Positions 23,852 through 31,900 of a stretch of 40,709 nt of DNA are shown in pieces. The stretch's first letter is position 1; every line of letters starts with the position of its first letter. The DNA lies in NCBI GenBank assembly GCA_017859955.1, contig JAFNAB010000017.1, positions 1 to 40,709 of the forward strand. The letters run 5' to 3'. The notes beneath the pieces were generated by a model. It was not told the DNA's origin. It searched no databases and saw nothing but the letters and a program-made list of their open reading frames with translations. A program made the position numbers and the translations under genes. Source of the stretch: Holophagaceae bacterium (GTDB taxonomy: Bacteria > Acidobacteriota > Holophagae > Holophagales > Holophagaceae).

Positions 23852-25636
23852 ATGAAAGACTTTTTCAAGTCGTTATTCGCCTCCCTGATTGCGCTGGGCT
23901 TGTTCGTCGGGATCGGAGTGGTATTCCTCTTTGGGCTGTTGGCGGTGGTCGGAGCCTCCAGCAAGCCTACGGTTCCATCCAGGGCGGTGCTGGTCTTCGA
24001 TCTCTCCACCAATATCCCGGACGCCCCCCGGGAGGAGGGCGCTGGCGAGATCCTGCGCAAGGCCATGCGGGATCAGGATGCCGACGGGACGCCTCTGGCG
24101 GTGCTCATCGCCGCCCTGGATCGGGCAGCCAAGGATCGGAACATCAGCGCGCTCTACCTCACCGGCAATATCCAGGCCGTGGGATACGGTGCTGGACCAG
24201 CGGCCCTGAAGGAATTGCGGGAGGCCATTCAGCGTTTCAAGGCGGAATCCGGCAAGCCTGTTCTCGCCTACAACCAGACCTGGAGCAAGAAGGAATACTA
24301 TCTCTGCGCCGGGGCGGGGACCCTCTATGCCAATCCCTTCGGCGTTGTCGAGATGAGCGGTCCCAGCGCTGAGATGGTCTTCCTGGCGGGGGCCTTCAAG
24401 AAATACGGCGTCGAGGTCCAGGTCACCCGGGTGGGCAAATACAAGAGCGCCGTGGAGCCCTTCATTCTCGACAAGATGAGCGATGCCAACCGCGAGCAGT
24501 ACCAGAAACTGCTGGATGACGTCTGGACGGACTGGAAGGGGACCGTGGCCAAGGATCGCGGCAGGACGGAGGCCTTCATCCAATCCCTGGCGGACGAGAA
24601 GGCCCTGCTGACGGCCCCCGAGGCCCAGCAGGCCGGTCTGGTGGACAAACTGGCTCCCTACGACGAGGTTCTGGACCAGCTCAAGACCCTGAGCGGGAAG
24701 GGCCCCCAGGATCAGGACTTCCCCCAGATCGATCTGGTGGCTTATTCCAAGATTCCGCACCCCGCGAAGGGCAAGCACCTCATCGGCGTGGTCTATGCCG
24801 AGGGCGAAATCGTGGACGGGGAAGGGCAGGGCAACCAGGTCGGAGGGGATCGCCTTAGCCAGGAAATACGTCGTCTTCGCCTGGACTCCCACATCAAGGC
24901 CATCGTCCTGCGGGTGAACAGCCCCGGGGGCAGTGCCACCGCCAGCGAGGTGATCCAACGGGAGCTGGTTCTGGCCCGGAAAACCAAACCCGTCGTGGTC
25001 TCCATGGGGACCGTGGCGGCCTCTGGGGGGTACTGGATCAGTGCCTATGGGGACCGGATCTTTGCCGAGCCTGCGACCATCACAGGCTCCATCGGGGTTT
25101 TCGGTATGCTGCCCAATGTGCGCAAGCTGGCTACGGACCACGGTGTGAGCTTCGATGGTGTCCAGACGGCCAAGCTGGCGATGCCCAGCCTTTTCCGTCC
25201 CGCCTCTCCGACGGAACTGGCCCGGATCCAGGGGCTCGTGGACCACATCTACGATCAGTTCCTGACCAAGGTTGCGGAAGGTCGGCACATGAAGCGTGAG
25301 CAGGTGCAGGAGATTGCCCAGGGGCGGGTCTGGTCAGGGATTGAGGCCAAACGCCTCGGCCTGGTGGACGAGCTCGGGGGGCTCCAGGATGCCATCCGCT
25401 GGGCTGCGAAGAAGGCTCAGATCGAGTCCGACTACCGGGTGGACGCCCCTGAGTCGCCCAGATCTCCGGTGGAGAAGCTGCTGAAGCTGATTGGCGGCGG
25501 CGAGGGCAGGCCCCTGGCCCGGGGGCCCGTGCTCGAACTGAAATCCCAGCTGGAGCGGCAGCTGGGCACCCTCCAGGCCCTCAATGATCCCTTCGGCGTC
25601 TACGCCAGGTTGCCTCTGGATGTGACGTACCGCTAG
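23852..25636 (+). CDS. sppA: Signal peptide peptidase SppA, 67-kDa type
   Basis: A 594-residue membrane-bound serine protease that degrades cleaved signal peptides at the periplasmic face. One N-terminal TM segment at about 8-34. The long form has tandem ClpP-like folds: the catalytic Lys198 is in RVGKYKSAVEPF in the first repeat and the catalytic Ser361 in VNSPGGSATASEV in the second, as in E. coli SppA. KSLF..LIALGLFVGIGV anchors it. It begins 12 bp after the Omp85-like gene, with which it probably forms an envelope-maintenance operon. A terminator follows at 25658-25691. Confidence 0.95.
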   Translation: MKDFFKSLFASLIALGLFVGIGVVFLFGLLAVVGASSKPTVPSRAVLVFDLSTNIPDAPREEGAGEILRKAMRDQDADGTPLAVLIAALDRAAKDRNISALYLTGNIQAVGYGAGPAALKELREAIQRFKAESGKPVLAYNQTWSKKEYYLCAGAGTLYANPFGVVEMSGPSAEMVFLAGAFKKYGVEVQVTRVGKYKSAVEPFILDKMSDANREQYQKLLDDVWTDWKGTVAKDRGRTEAFIQSLADEKALLTAPEAQQAGLVDKLAPYDEVLDQLKTLSGKGPQDQDFPQIDLVAYSKIPHPAKGKHLIGVVYAEGEIVDGEGQGNQVGGDRLSQEIRRLRLDSHIKAIVLRVNSPGGSATASEVIQRELVLARKTKPVVVSMGTVAASGGYWISAYGDRIFAEPATITGSIGVFGMLPNVRKLATDHGVSFDGVQTAKLAMPSLFRPASPTELARIQGLVDHIYDQFLTKVAEGRHMKREQVQEIAQGRVWSGIEAKRLGLVDELGGLQDAIRWAAKKAQIESDYRVDAPESPRSPVEKLLKLIGGGEGRPLARGPVLELKSQLERQLGTLQALNDPFGVYARLPLDVTYR

Positions 25637-25657
25637 TTTTCCGCATCCGATTCCCTA

Positions 25658-25691
25658 CGGCCCGCCTCCTTCTGCGGCGGGCCGTTTCTTT
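25658..25691 (+). terminator. Terminator after sppA
   Basis: CGGCCCGCC (25658-25666) pairs with GGCGGGCCG (25676-25684) and is followed by TTTCTTT. It ends ten bases before the next gene, so read-through or a promoter inside the stem region would be needed to express that gene. Confidence 0.8.
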
Positions 25692-25701
25692 ACGGTGTCC
25701 C

Positions 25702-26448
25702 ATGAAATATCGCTCTGAAGTCCTGCTCCTGATCGCCCTGGTGGGTCTTGCCGGGGTCCTCTTCTCCCTTCGTTGGGCCCTCTTTCCAGGGAGTGAACTG
25801 CACAACGAGATGTGGCGCTTCCTGTTGGGGGATGTGGCCTTCCTCTTTCTGCAGGTGGCCATCGTCACCGTCTGCATCGACCGTTTGATGAGGGCTCGGG
25901 AGCGTCAGGCCACGCTGCGCAAACTCAATATGGTGATTGGGGCCTTCTTTTCGGAAGTGGGCACGGAACTGCTCAAGCGTCTGGCCCAGGCGGATCAGAA
26001 CCTGGGGGAGCTCCACAAGGCGCTGGTGCCCAGTAATGCCTGGAAGCTTGCCGACTATAACCAGGCCAGGGCCTTCCTGGTGGGGCACCATGCGGTGATG
26101 GACCTGAGCGCCTGTGACCTCGAGAGCATCAAGCAGCGGCTGATTGCCGAAAAACGTTTCATGCTCAGCCTCCTGGGCAACCAGGCCCTGCTCGAGCATG
26201 AGGCCTTCGCCGAGCTGCTCTGGGCCGTGACCCATCTGGCGGAGGAGCTGGCTGCGAGGTCCAGTCTGGTCGGCATGCCCCCCAATGACGTCGCCCACCT
26301 GGCGATCGATGCCAGGCGCGCATACACCCATCTCTGTTCCCAGTGGCTGGACTATGTCCGCCACCTCCAGACCGACTACCCCTTCCTCTTCTCCCTGGCT
26401 GTGAGGACCAATCCCTTCGACCCCGAGGCCGATGCGGTGGTCTATTGA
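25702..26448 (+). CDS. Unrecognised inner-membrane protein with two N-terminal TM segments
   Basis: A 248-residue protein I cannot assign to a family. Two hydrophobic segments (about 7-27 and 42-60) with a short polar loop form a hairpin, followed by a basic RMRARERQATLRK stretch and a largely alpha-helical cytoplasmic domain of about 180 residues. Positive charges after the second segment put the C-terminal domain in the cytoplasm. No catalytic motif is visible; it has several histidines (VGHHAVMD) and the closing phrase VRTNPFDPEADAVVY. It starts ten bases after the sppA terminator. Real coding sequence is supported by length, start position and an arginine-rich inside signal. Confidence 0.75.
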   Translation: MKYRSEVLLLIALVGLAGVLFSLRWALFPGSELHNEMWRFLLGDVAFLFLQVAIVTVCIDRLMRARERQATLRKLNMVIGAFFSEVGTELLKRLAQADQNLGELHKALVPSNAWKLADYNQARAFLVGHHAVMDLSACDLESIKQRLIAEKRFMLSLLGNQALLEHEAFAELLWAVTHLAEELAARSSLVGMPPNDVAHLAIDARRAYTHLCSQWLDYVRHLQTDYPFLFSLAVRTNPFDPEADAVVY

Positions 26449-26459
26449 GGCAGGGTTGA

Positions 26460-26475
26460 CCGGGTTTTAACCCGG
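26460..26475. repeat. Palindromic hairpin before the nitroreductase gene
   Basis: CCGGGTTTTAACCCGG, a 6-7 bp stem with a 2-4 nt loop, 12 bp after the upstream stop codon. No T-run follows on the plus strand; it may mark a 3' end or be an operator. Confidence 0.35.
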
Positions 26476-26530
26476 AAGGACGATGGAAGACTACCCCTAT
26501 GACGGGCGATGACCCGAACGTGAGGATGGA

Positions 26531-27058
26531 ATGGATCTCGAAGATGTCCTCTACCTGAGGCGCACCACACGGAAATATCAGCCCCAGCAGATCCAGGAGG
26601 ACGCGCTTCAGCGCCTTCTGGAGGCCGCCCAGACGGCCCCTCTGGCCATGGGGGACGACCAGAGCACGCACCTGACGGTGGTGCAGGACCCGGGGCTTCT
26701 CCAACAGATCCGGGACGCAGTGCAGACGGTATCCCGCAAGACCGGCCTGCCGCTGGATCCCCTTCACGGAGCTCCGACCCTGATCCTCGTTTCGGCCACG
26801 GATCTCTCCGAGGATCACATCGAGCTCTGCAACGCGGCCTGCGTCATTGAGAACATGAGCCTGCAGGCCACGGCCCTGAACCTGGGCAGCAGCTATATCT
26901 GGGGCTGCCTGAGGATCCTGCGGCAGCATAAAGAGCTGTTGGCCATGCTCCAGATCCCCGAGGGCTACGAGATCCTTTCTGGATTCGTCGTGGGTTATCC
27001 CGTCAATCCGCTGCAAAGGCGGGAGAAACAGGGAAAGATGTCCGTGAACAGGGTCTGA
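26531..27058 (+). CDS. Nitroreductase-family FMN-dependent oxidoreductase
   Basis: A 175-residue member of the nitroreductase (NfsA/FRP-like, FMN) superfamily. It begins with the typical [22 protein letters not shown] (split here for length: RRTTRKY at about 10-16) and [16 protein letters not shown], the FMN-contacting segment. The C-terminal [12 protein letters not shown] corresponds to the conserved GxPxxxP motif. Such enzymes reduce nitro compounds, quinones or flavins with NAD(P)H; some are iodotyrosine- or BluB-like. Short forms like this are often of unknown substrate. GAGGA precedes the ATG. A bulged terminator follows at 27070-27096. Confidence 0.82.
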   Translation: MDLEDVLYLRRTTRKYQPQQIQEDALQRLLEAAQTAPLAMGDDQSTHLTVVQDPGLLQQIRDAVQTVSRKTGLPLDPLHGAPTLILVSATDLSEDHIELCNAACVIENMSLQATALNLGSSYIWGCLRILRQHKELLAMLQIPEGYEILSGFVVGYPVNPLQRREKQGKMSVNRV

Positions 27059-27069
27059 AAAAAGAAGTT

Positions 27070-27096
27070 GGGGGCTGAGAAACTTTTCTCCCCTTT
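27070..27096 (+). terminator. Terminator after the nitroreductase gene
   Basis: GAGAA (27077-27081) pairs with TTCTC, extended by GGG with CCC across a two-base bulge, and followed by six T. It lies twelve bases after the nitroreductase stop. Confidence 0.7.
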
Positions 27097-27132
27097 TTTC
27101 GGAAAGGAGTCATTGTAGAGGAAAGGAACTGC

Positions 27133-27208
27133 GCATCTCGCGGGTTCCCGATGCTGAGCCGGCCATTGTCTCGACTTGCACCAGCCCCCACAAAAGAGAC
27201 AATCAGGA
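27133..27208 (+). promoter_or_regulatory. Structured 5' leader of the cold-shock gene
   Basis: Two stems can form before the csp start: GCATC (27133-27137) with GATGC (27150-27154), and ATTGTCTC (27165-27172) with GAGACAAT (27196-27203), an 8-bp perfect stem with a 23-nt loop. The second ends one base before the AGGA ribosome site (27205-27208) that serves the ATG at 27216. Long structured leaders that respond to temperature are known for cspA of E. coli; whether this one does so is untested. Confidence 0.45.
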
Positions 27209-27215
27209 TATTTAC

Positions 27216-27419
27216 ATGGCTCAAGGTATCGTTAAGTGGTTCAACGCTGAAAAGGGTTTCGGATTCATCTCTCCCGATGGGGGGGGCGCCGACCTCTTCG
27301 TTCATCACACCGCCATCCAGGGTTCGGGCTTCAAGAGCCTGGACGAAGGCCAGCGCGTGAGCTTCGAGAGCGCCCAGGGCCAGAAGGGCCCCCAGGCTGT
27401 TAACGTCGTCAAGCTCTAA
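27216..27419 (+). CDS. Cold-shock protein, CspA family
   Basis: A 67-residue single cold-shock domain that binds single-stranded RNA/DNA. RNP1 KGFGFI is at about 13-18 and RNP2 LFVHH at about 27-31; the protein begins [18 protein letters not shown] and ends VNVVKL as usual. It melts RNA structures at low temperature or acts as a general RNA chaperone. It has its own leader and a terminator on each side (27070-27096 and 27440-27477), so it is monocistronic. Confidence 0.96.
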   Translation: MAQGIVKWFNAEKGFGFISPDGGGADLFVHHTAIQGSGFKSLDEGQRVSFESAQGQKGPQAVNVVKL

Positions 27420-27439
27420 GCTTGTCCTAGCAAAAACTT

Positions 27440-27477
27440 GGCCCGCCCCCTTCCAGGGTGGCGGGCCATTTTAATTT
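27440..27477 (+). terminator. Terminator after the cold-shock gene
   Basis: GGCCCGCC (27440-27447) pairs with GGCGGGCC (27460-27467); CCCT/AGGG can pair inside. It is followed by ATTTTAATTT. It ends just before the ribosome site of the next small gene. Confidence 0.8.
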
Positions 27478-27488
27478 AGGAGGACATC

Positions 27489-27665
27489 TTGGCTCGTGTG
27501 AACTATCAGCGCGAGAAGCGGCTCAAGGATCTGGAGCGCCAGCGCAAACAGGAAGAGAAGCGTAACCGTAAGCTGAACAAGGACGGTACGCCGATAGAAG
27601 AAATCCCCCAGGAGACCCAGGGGATTGAGGGGCAGGAGACCCCGGCTCAGCCGGAAGAGGTCTGA
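27489..27665 (+). CDS. Small charged protein of unknown function, TTG start
   Basis: A 58-residue gene that starts with TTG at 27489. AGGAGG at 27478-27483, five bases upstream, decides the start; no ATG is available in frame. The first half is very basic and helical (ARVNYQREKRLKDLERQRKQ, then EEKRNRKLNK), the second half acidic and proline/glutamate-rich and likely disordered. I recall similar short RNA-binding-looking proteins in delta-proteobacteria and Acidobacteria but can give no name. It sits right after the cold-shock terminator; expression may come from read-through or from a promoter overlapping the terminator. It converges on rimM. Confidence 0.7.
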   Translation: MARVNYQREKRLKDLERQRKQEEKRNRKLNKDGTPIEEIPQETQGIEGQETPAQPEEV

Positions 27666-27671
27666 ACCGGC

Positions 27672-28223
27672 TCAGTCTTTGATCCGGTCCAGGTCCAGAA
27701 GTCCCGGGGGAGGGTCCAAACGGACCTTCCGATTGGGCAGGTCCAGCTGGAACCAGGCCTTGATGTAGGGAATGTCTCGCTGGCCCGTGCGGCCGGGGCG
27801 GAGATCCCGCATGATGACCATATCGTAGCCCATGGGGCTGGGGTCCAGGCGCAGCACCTCCCCCACGAGCTGATCGTCGACCAGGACCTGGCAGCCGATC
27901 CAGTCGTGGCGGAAGCTCTCGCCTTCCTCCAGGGAAGCCTGGTCCTCCGGCATCCAGAGGGCCCAGCCCTTGAGGGCTTCGGCGGCGGTGCGGTCAGCGA
28001 CCTCCTGGAGGGCCAGGCAGGGGCGTTCCTGGTGCCATCGGAAGCTGCGAATCGTCACCTGGTGGGCCGGAGCCTGGGGCTCGGCGTGCTGGAGGTCCAT
28101 TCCCGCAGGAGCCAGTACCAGGCCCTTGAGGTCCGGCAGGCGATCCGGGTTATCCATGAGGGCGTGGAAGAGGAACTCGCCCTTCAGGCCCTGGACCTTG
28201 GCCAGTTGTCCCAGGAGCAGCAT
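27672..28223 (-). CDS. rimM: Ribosome maturation factor RimM
   Basis: A 183-residue protein that assists maturation of the 30S head by binding S19. The N-terminal RimM domain begins LLLGQLAKVQGLKGEFLF (GxxxKxxGLKGE motif); the C-terminal PRC-barrel has the aspartate-rich VLRLDPSPMGYDMVIM and ends with DIPYIKAWFQLDLPNRKVRL. Its start overlaps the khpA stop by one base, giving a coupled pair. In most bacteria trmD and rplS follow; here the operon ends and the next gene is convergent. Confidence 0.93.
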   Translation of the reverse strand: MLLLGQLAKVQGLKGEFLFHALMDNPDRLPDLKGLVLAPAGMDLQHAEPQAPAHQVTIRSFRWHQERPCLALQEVADRTAAEALKGWALWMPEDQASLEEGESFRHDWIGCQVLVDDQLVGEVLRLDPSPMGYDMVIMRDLRPGRTGQRDIPYIKAWFQLDLPNRKVRLDPPPGLLDLDRIKD

Positions 28224-28489
28224 CAGGCTTCCCCTGCGGCAGGCTTCTCGTCCGCATCGTAGAGTTCGACATTCACGATGAGGCCATTCTTTTCGCCAGC
28301 GGCCTTGCAGAGGGTGCGCAGGGAGGAAATCATGCGGCCACTCTTGCCGATGATCCGGCCCCGGTCCTTCTGGGCGGCGATGATGAGCGCGTCCCGCTTC
28401 TTTCCGCTTCCCGTGACCTCGATGCGAAGGCTCTCGGGGTGGTCCAGCATGGGGGTCAGCACTTCTTTGAGAAAGGCTTCGAGGTTCAC
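28223..28489 (-). CDS. khpA: KH-domain RNA-binding protein KhpA
   Basis: An 88-residue single KH domain with the GxxG loop in GRIIGKSGRMISSLR at about 44-58. KhpA (YlqC) binds RNA and works with KhpB in cell-size and RNA control in Gram-positive bacteria. The start is GTG at 28489 with GGAGG four to eight bases before it. Two bases upstream an ATG is followed at once by TGA (ATGTGA), a start-stop overlapping the real start. Located between rpsP and rimM as in many genomes. Confidence 0.9.
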   Translation of the reverse strand: MNLEAFLKEVLTPMLDHPESLRIEVTGSGKKRDALIIAAQKDRGRIIGKSGRMISSLRTLCKAAGEKNGLIVNVELYDADEKPAAGEA

Positions 28490-28513
28490 ATGGCCTCCGG
28501 AACCAGCGCGAAA

Positions 28514-28532
28514 GGCCGGGATGATCCCGGCC
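28514..28532 (-). terminator. Hairpin between rpsP and khpA
   Basis: GGCCGGG (28514-28520) and CCCGGCC (28526-28532) form a 7-bp stem with an ATGAT loop; on the minus strand it is followed by TTT only. It may attenuate transcription between rpsP and khpA rather than stop it. Confidence 0.5.
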
Positions 28533-28554
28533 CTTCGTTCATTTGGTGTTTGAA

Positions 28555-28797
28555 TTAGACGATCGCGTTCTTCTTGAAGAGATCAAGGACGGTCTTGGAG
28601 GGCTGAGCGCCCTTCTGGATCCAGGACTTGGCCTTGTCGGCATCGATGCGGACCGTCTCGCCGGTGGTGGCGATGGGGTTGACGAAACCGAGGATCTCGA
28701 TGGCACGGCCGGTGGGAATGCGGTCGTGCTCAGACACGACGATGTGGTAGAAGGGCCGCTTCTTGGCACCGTTGCGAGCGAGACGGATTGTGAGCAT
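28555..28797 (-). CDS. rpsP: 30S ribosomal protein S16
   Basis: An 80-residue ribosomal protein with the standard N-terminus MLTIRLARNGAKKRPFYHIV and the motif GRAIEILGFVNP. It binds 16S rRNA early in 30S assembly. AGGAG is six bases before the ATG, and a -10-like TATAAA lies at 28820-28825 on the minus strand. Followed by khpA and rimM. Confidence 0.97.
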   Translation of the reverse strand: MLTIRLARNGAKKRPFYHIVVSEHDRIPTGRAIEILGFVNPIATTGETVRIDADKAKSWIQKGAQPSKTVLDLFKKNAIV

Positions 28798-28819
28798 TTG
28801 AACTCCTAGAGCTTGCCAG

Positions 28820-28825
28820 TTTATA
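28820..28825 (-). promoter_or_regulatory. Candidate -10 element for rpsP
   Basis: TATAAA on the minus strand, 23 bases before the rpsP ATG, would start transcription near 28813. The -35 region is T-rich (CCTTTC at 17-bp spacing) but not a good match. The same 146-bp spacer also contains two hairpins, 28867-28885 (7-bp stem, loop ACACC) and 28918-28937 (6-bp stem, loop TTCAAATT); one may end the ffh transcript. Confidence 0.35.
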
Positions 28826-28866
28826 CCGGATTGGGCTGAAAAGAAAGGAAAGAGTTGGGAGGCTGG

Positions 28867-28937
28867 GGGTCCAACACCTGGACCCTTGTCTCCCGGGTGG
28901 AAGAACGCTGAGTCATCGCAGGGTTCAAATTCCCTGC
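28867..28937. repeat. Two hairpins in the ffh-rpsP spacer
   Basis: GGGTCCA (28867-28873) pairs with TGGACCC (28879-28885), and GCAGGG (28918-28923) with CCCTGC (28932-28937). No long T-run follows on the minus strand. Probably 3'-end structures of the ffh mRNA. Confidence 0.45.
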
Positions 28938-28943
28938 ATTCTA

Positions 28944-30323
28944 TTAAAAGGGCATCTTGGGCATTCCCGGCATGTTCTTCATGGCGGCCATCTTCTTCAT
29001 GAAGCGAGGATCCTTCATCTGGCCCATCATCTTCTTCATCTCGAGGAACTGCTTGAGGAGCTGGTTGATCTCGTGGACCGGCCTGCCGGCACCCGCCGCG
29101 ATCCGCCGCTTGCGCTTGGCGTCCAGCAGGTTGTGGTTGGCGCGTTCCTTGGGGGTCATGGAGTTGAGGATGGCCTCCAGGTGTCCCATGCGCTTGTCGG
29201 TCACCACGCTGTCCAACTGGGCCTTCATCTGGCCCATGCCGGGCAGCATGCCCAGGATCTTCTGCATGGAGCCCATCTTCTTGACCTGCTGGAGCTGGCT
29301 GCGCATGTCCTCAAGCGTGAACTGGTTCTTCACCAGCCGCTGGGCCATGGCCTCCGCATCTTTCTCATCGATCTTGTCCTTGGCCTGCTCGATGAGGCTC
29401 AGGACGTCGCCCATGCCCAGGATGCGCTGGGCCATGCGATCCGGGTGGAAGCGCTGGAAGTCATCCAGCTTCTCGCCCTCACCCACGAACTTGATGGGGC
29501 GACCGGTGGCGTGCTTGATGCTGAAGGCGGCGCCGCCCCGGGTGTCACCGTCGGTCTTGGTGAGGATGACGCCCGTGAGGCCCAGCTTCTCGTGGAAGGC
29601 GGTGGCGGAGCGAACGGCGTCCTGGCCCGTCATGGCGTCCGCCACGAAGAGGATCTCGTTGGGCTGGGTGCCCTCCTGGATCCGGACGAGTTCATTCATT
29701 AATTGTTCATCAAGATGCAGGCGGCCAGCGGTGTCCAGGATGACCGTATCCCAGCCCTTGATCCGGGCCTCCTCCACGGCGGCCTTGCAGATGGCCACGG
29801 GATCCTTGGATTCGGTGCGGTAGCTCGGCACGCCCGCGTCCTTGGCGACGACGTGGAGCTGCTCCACGGCGGCGGGACGCTGGATGTCGGCGGGCACCAG
29901 GATGGGGGAGCGCCCCATCTTCTTCAGGAACTTGGCCAGCTTGCCGCAGGTGGTGGTCTTGCCGGCGCCCTGGAGGCCCACCATCATGACCACGGTCGGA
30001 GGCTTGGTGCCGAAATCCAGGGGATGCTCGGGGGCCGTGCCGCCCATGATCTCGGTGAGTTCCTGGTAGACGATGTCGATGAACTGCTGGGCCGGGTTCA
30101 GGCCATCCAGGACTACGGCACCTTTGCCGTCAGGCCCCTGGGCCAGGGCCTTCTCCTTGACCCGCTGGAGGAAGGTGCGGGCTACCTGGACATGCACATC
30201 CGCCTCCAGGAGGGCCATGCGGACCTCGCGGAGGGCGTCTTCGATATTCTTCTCCGAGAGGCGGGCTTCGCCCCGGAGCGATTTCATCGCCTTGCTGAGC
30301 TTTTCGGTGAGGGATTCGAACAT
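28944..30323 (-). CDS. ffh: Signal recognition particle GTPase Ffh
   Basis: A 459-residue SRP54-type GTPase that binds 4.5S RNA and hydrophobic signal sequences and delivers ribosomes to FtsY. N domain 1-100, G domain with G1 GLQGAGKTT at 116-124, DTAGR and TKTDGDTRGG, and a methionine-rich M domain (about 300-459) ending in MKNMPGMPKMPF. ATG at 30323 matches the family N-terminus (FESLTEKLSKA); an ATG ten codons earlier is in frame but unlikely. I found no 4.5S RNA gene next to it. Confidence 0.97.
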   Translation of the reverse strand: MFESLTEKLSKAMKSLRGEARLSEKNIEDALREVRMALLEADVHVQVARTFLQRVKEKALAQGPDGKGAVVLDGLNPAQQFIDIVYQELTEIMGGTAPEHPLDFGTKPPTVVMMVGLQGAGKTTTCGKLAKFLKKMGRSPILVPADIQRPAAVEQLHVVAKDAGVPSYRTESKDPVAICKAAVEEARIKGWDTVILDTAGRLHLDEQLMNELVRIQEGTQPNEILFVADAMTGQDAVRSATAFHEKLGLTGVILTKTDGDTRGGAAFSIKHATGRPIKFVGEGEKLDDFQRFHPDRMAQRILGMGDVLSLIEQAKDKIDEKDAEAMAQRLVKNQFTLEDMRSQLQQVKKMGSMQKILGMLPGMGQMKAQLDSVVTDKRMGHLEAILNSMTPKERANHNLLDAKRKRRIAAGAGRPVHEINQLLKQFLEMKKMMGQMKDPRFMKKMAAMKNMPGMPKMPF

Positions 30324-30397
30324 GGATCTTCCGGCGGCCCGGGATTGGGCCAATTCACCATTCTAGCCGGGGAAGAGGCCCTCGCCGATGGTGGATT

Positions 30398-30946
30398 TCA
30401 TCCTGCAGCCTGTGTTCTCCCGGGCTCGACAGGGTTGGCCTTCCTGGTGTCCTTGCCCTGAGCTCCGCGCCGGGCGAAGGGGCGCCCGAACCGGGAGAAA
30501 TAGCGGTAGACCTGATTCTGACTGAGTTCGGCCAAGGCAGGATGGCCCAGGCGGGGCCCCTGGGTTCTCCCGAAGTCCAGGAGGTCGGCGGCTGTCCAAG
30601 TGCGTCGGGAGTAGCCATGGTGGCTGGGAGGACAGTCGGCCACGGCCAGCAGCCATTGGATGGAGGCCATGGGGATCTTGGGGCGGGAGTTCCGTCCGCG
30701 GCGCTCCTGAAGGGAGGCCAGGATGCCCATGTCCTGGGCCTGACGAATGATGCGGACGGCCCGCGTCCGGTGGACCTGGAATTGATCCGCGATGGCCGAG
30801 ATCCTCACGCCCCCGGCAAAGGCCAGGAGGACCTGGGCCCTCACCCGTTTGGCATCGGGGGTGTCCTGGGCGGAGGCCAATTGGAGCAGGGTCTGGAGGG
30901 TTTTCTCGTCCAGCATCAATGGGGCGGGAAGAGCGAAGGAATCCAT
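30398..30946 (-). CDS. Stand-alone IS630-type helix-turn-helix protein (no DDE domain)
   Basis: A 182-residue protein that looks like only the N-terminal DNA-binding half of an IS630-family transposase. Residues about 33-75 form the first HTH (RVRAQVLLAFAGGVRISAIA and HRTRAVRIIRQA), followed by LQERRGRNSRPKI, the WTAADLLDFGR helix and LSQNQVYRYFSRFGRPFARR, the usual second HTH. The DDE catalytic domain that should follow is absent: the protein ends with a short basic tail and only 74 bp separate it from ffh. No inverted repeats typical of an intact element are visible at its borders. Either a remnant or a domesticated regulator. It lies 95 bp after acsE on the same strand. Confidence 0.7.
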   Translation of the reverse strand: MDSFALPAPLMLDEKTLQTLLQLASAQDTPDAKRVRAQVLLAFAGGVRISAIADQFQVHRTRAVRIIRQAQDMGILASLQERRGRNSRPKIPMASIQWLLAVADCPPSHHGYSRRTWTAADLLDFGRTQGPRLGHPALAELSQNQVYRYFSRFGRPFARRGAQGKDTRKANPVEPGRTQAAG

Positions 30947-30988
30947 GCTGAGCTCTGAAAAGGGGGGAAGGGGATGCCAGCGTCTGGA

Positions 30989-31024
30989 GAAAGGGCCCCC
31001 CCGATCGGATCCGGGAGGGCCCTT
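30989..31024 (-). terminator. Terminator after acsE
   Basis: On the minus strand GGGCCC with flanking AA/TT (31024-31017) pairs with 30998-30991, with partial pairing inside, and is followed by TTT. It lies 18 bases after the acsE stop and probably ends the acs transcript before the HTH gene. Confidence 0.65.
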
Positions 31025-31041
31025 GTGCGAGGATTTGAGGT

Positions 31042-31869
<828 letters not shown>

Positions 31870-31900
31870 TTAAAACGTAAAACTGAATTGCTGAAGATCG

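Noticed and set aside
28918-28937. tRNA T-arm-like sequence GCAGGGTTCAAATTCCCTGC
   Set aside because: The loop is eight bases, and no acceptor, D or anticodon arm with proper spacing can be formed on either strand around it.
28798-28943. Possible 4.5S SRP RNA gene next to ffh
   Set aside because: The conserved SRP Alu-free domain IV pattern (GGTCAGG...GGAAGCAGCC type) is not present; only two small hairpins are seen.
30398-31041. Complete IS630 insertion sequence
   Set aside because: No catalytic DDE domain and no terminal inverted repeats or TA duplication were found around the HTH gene.
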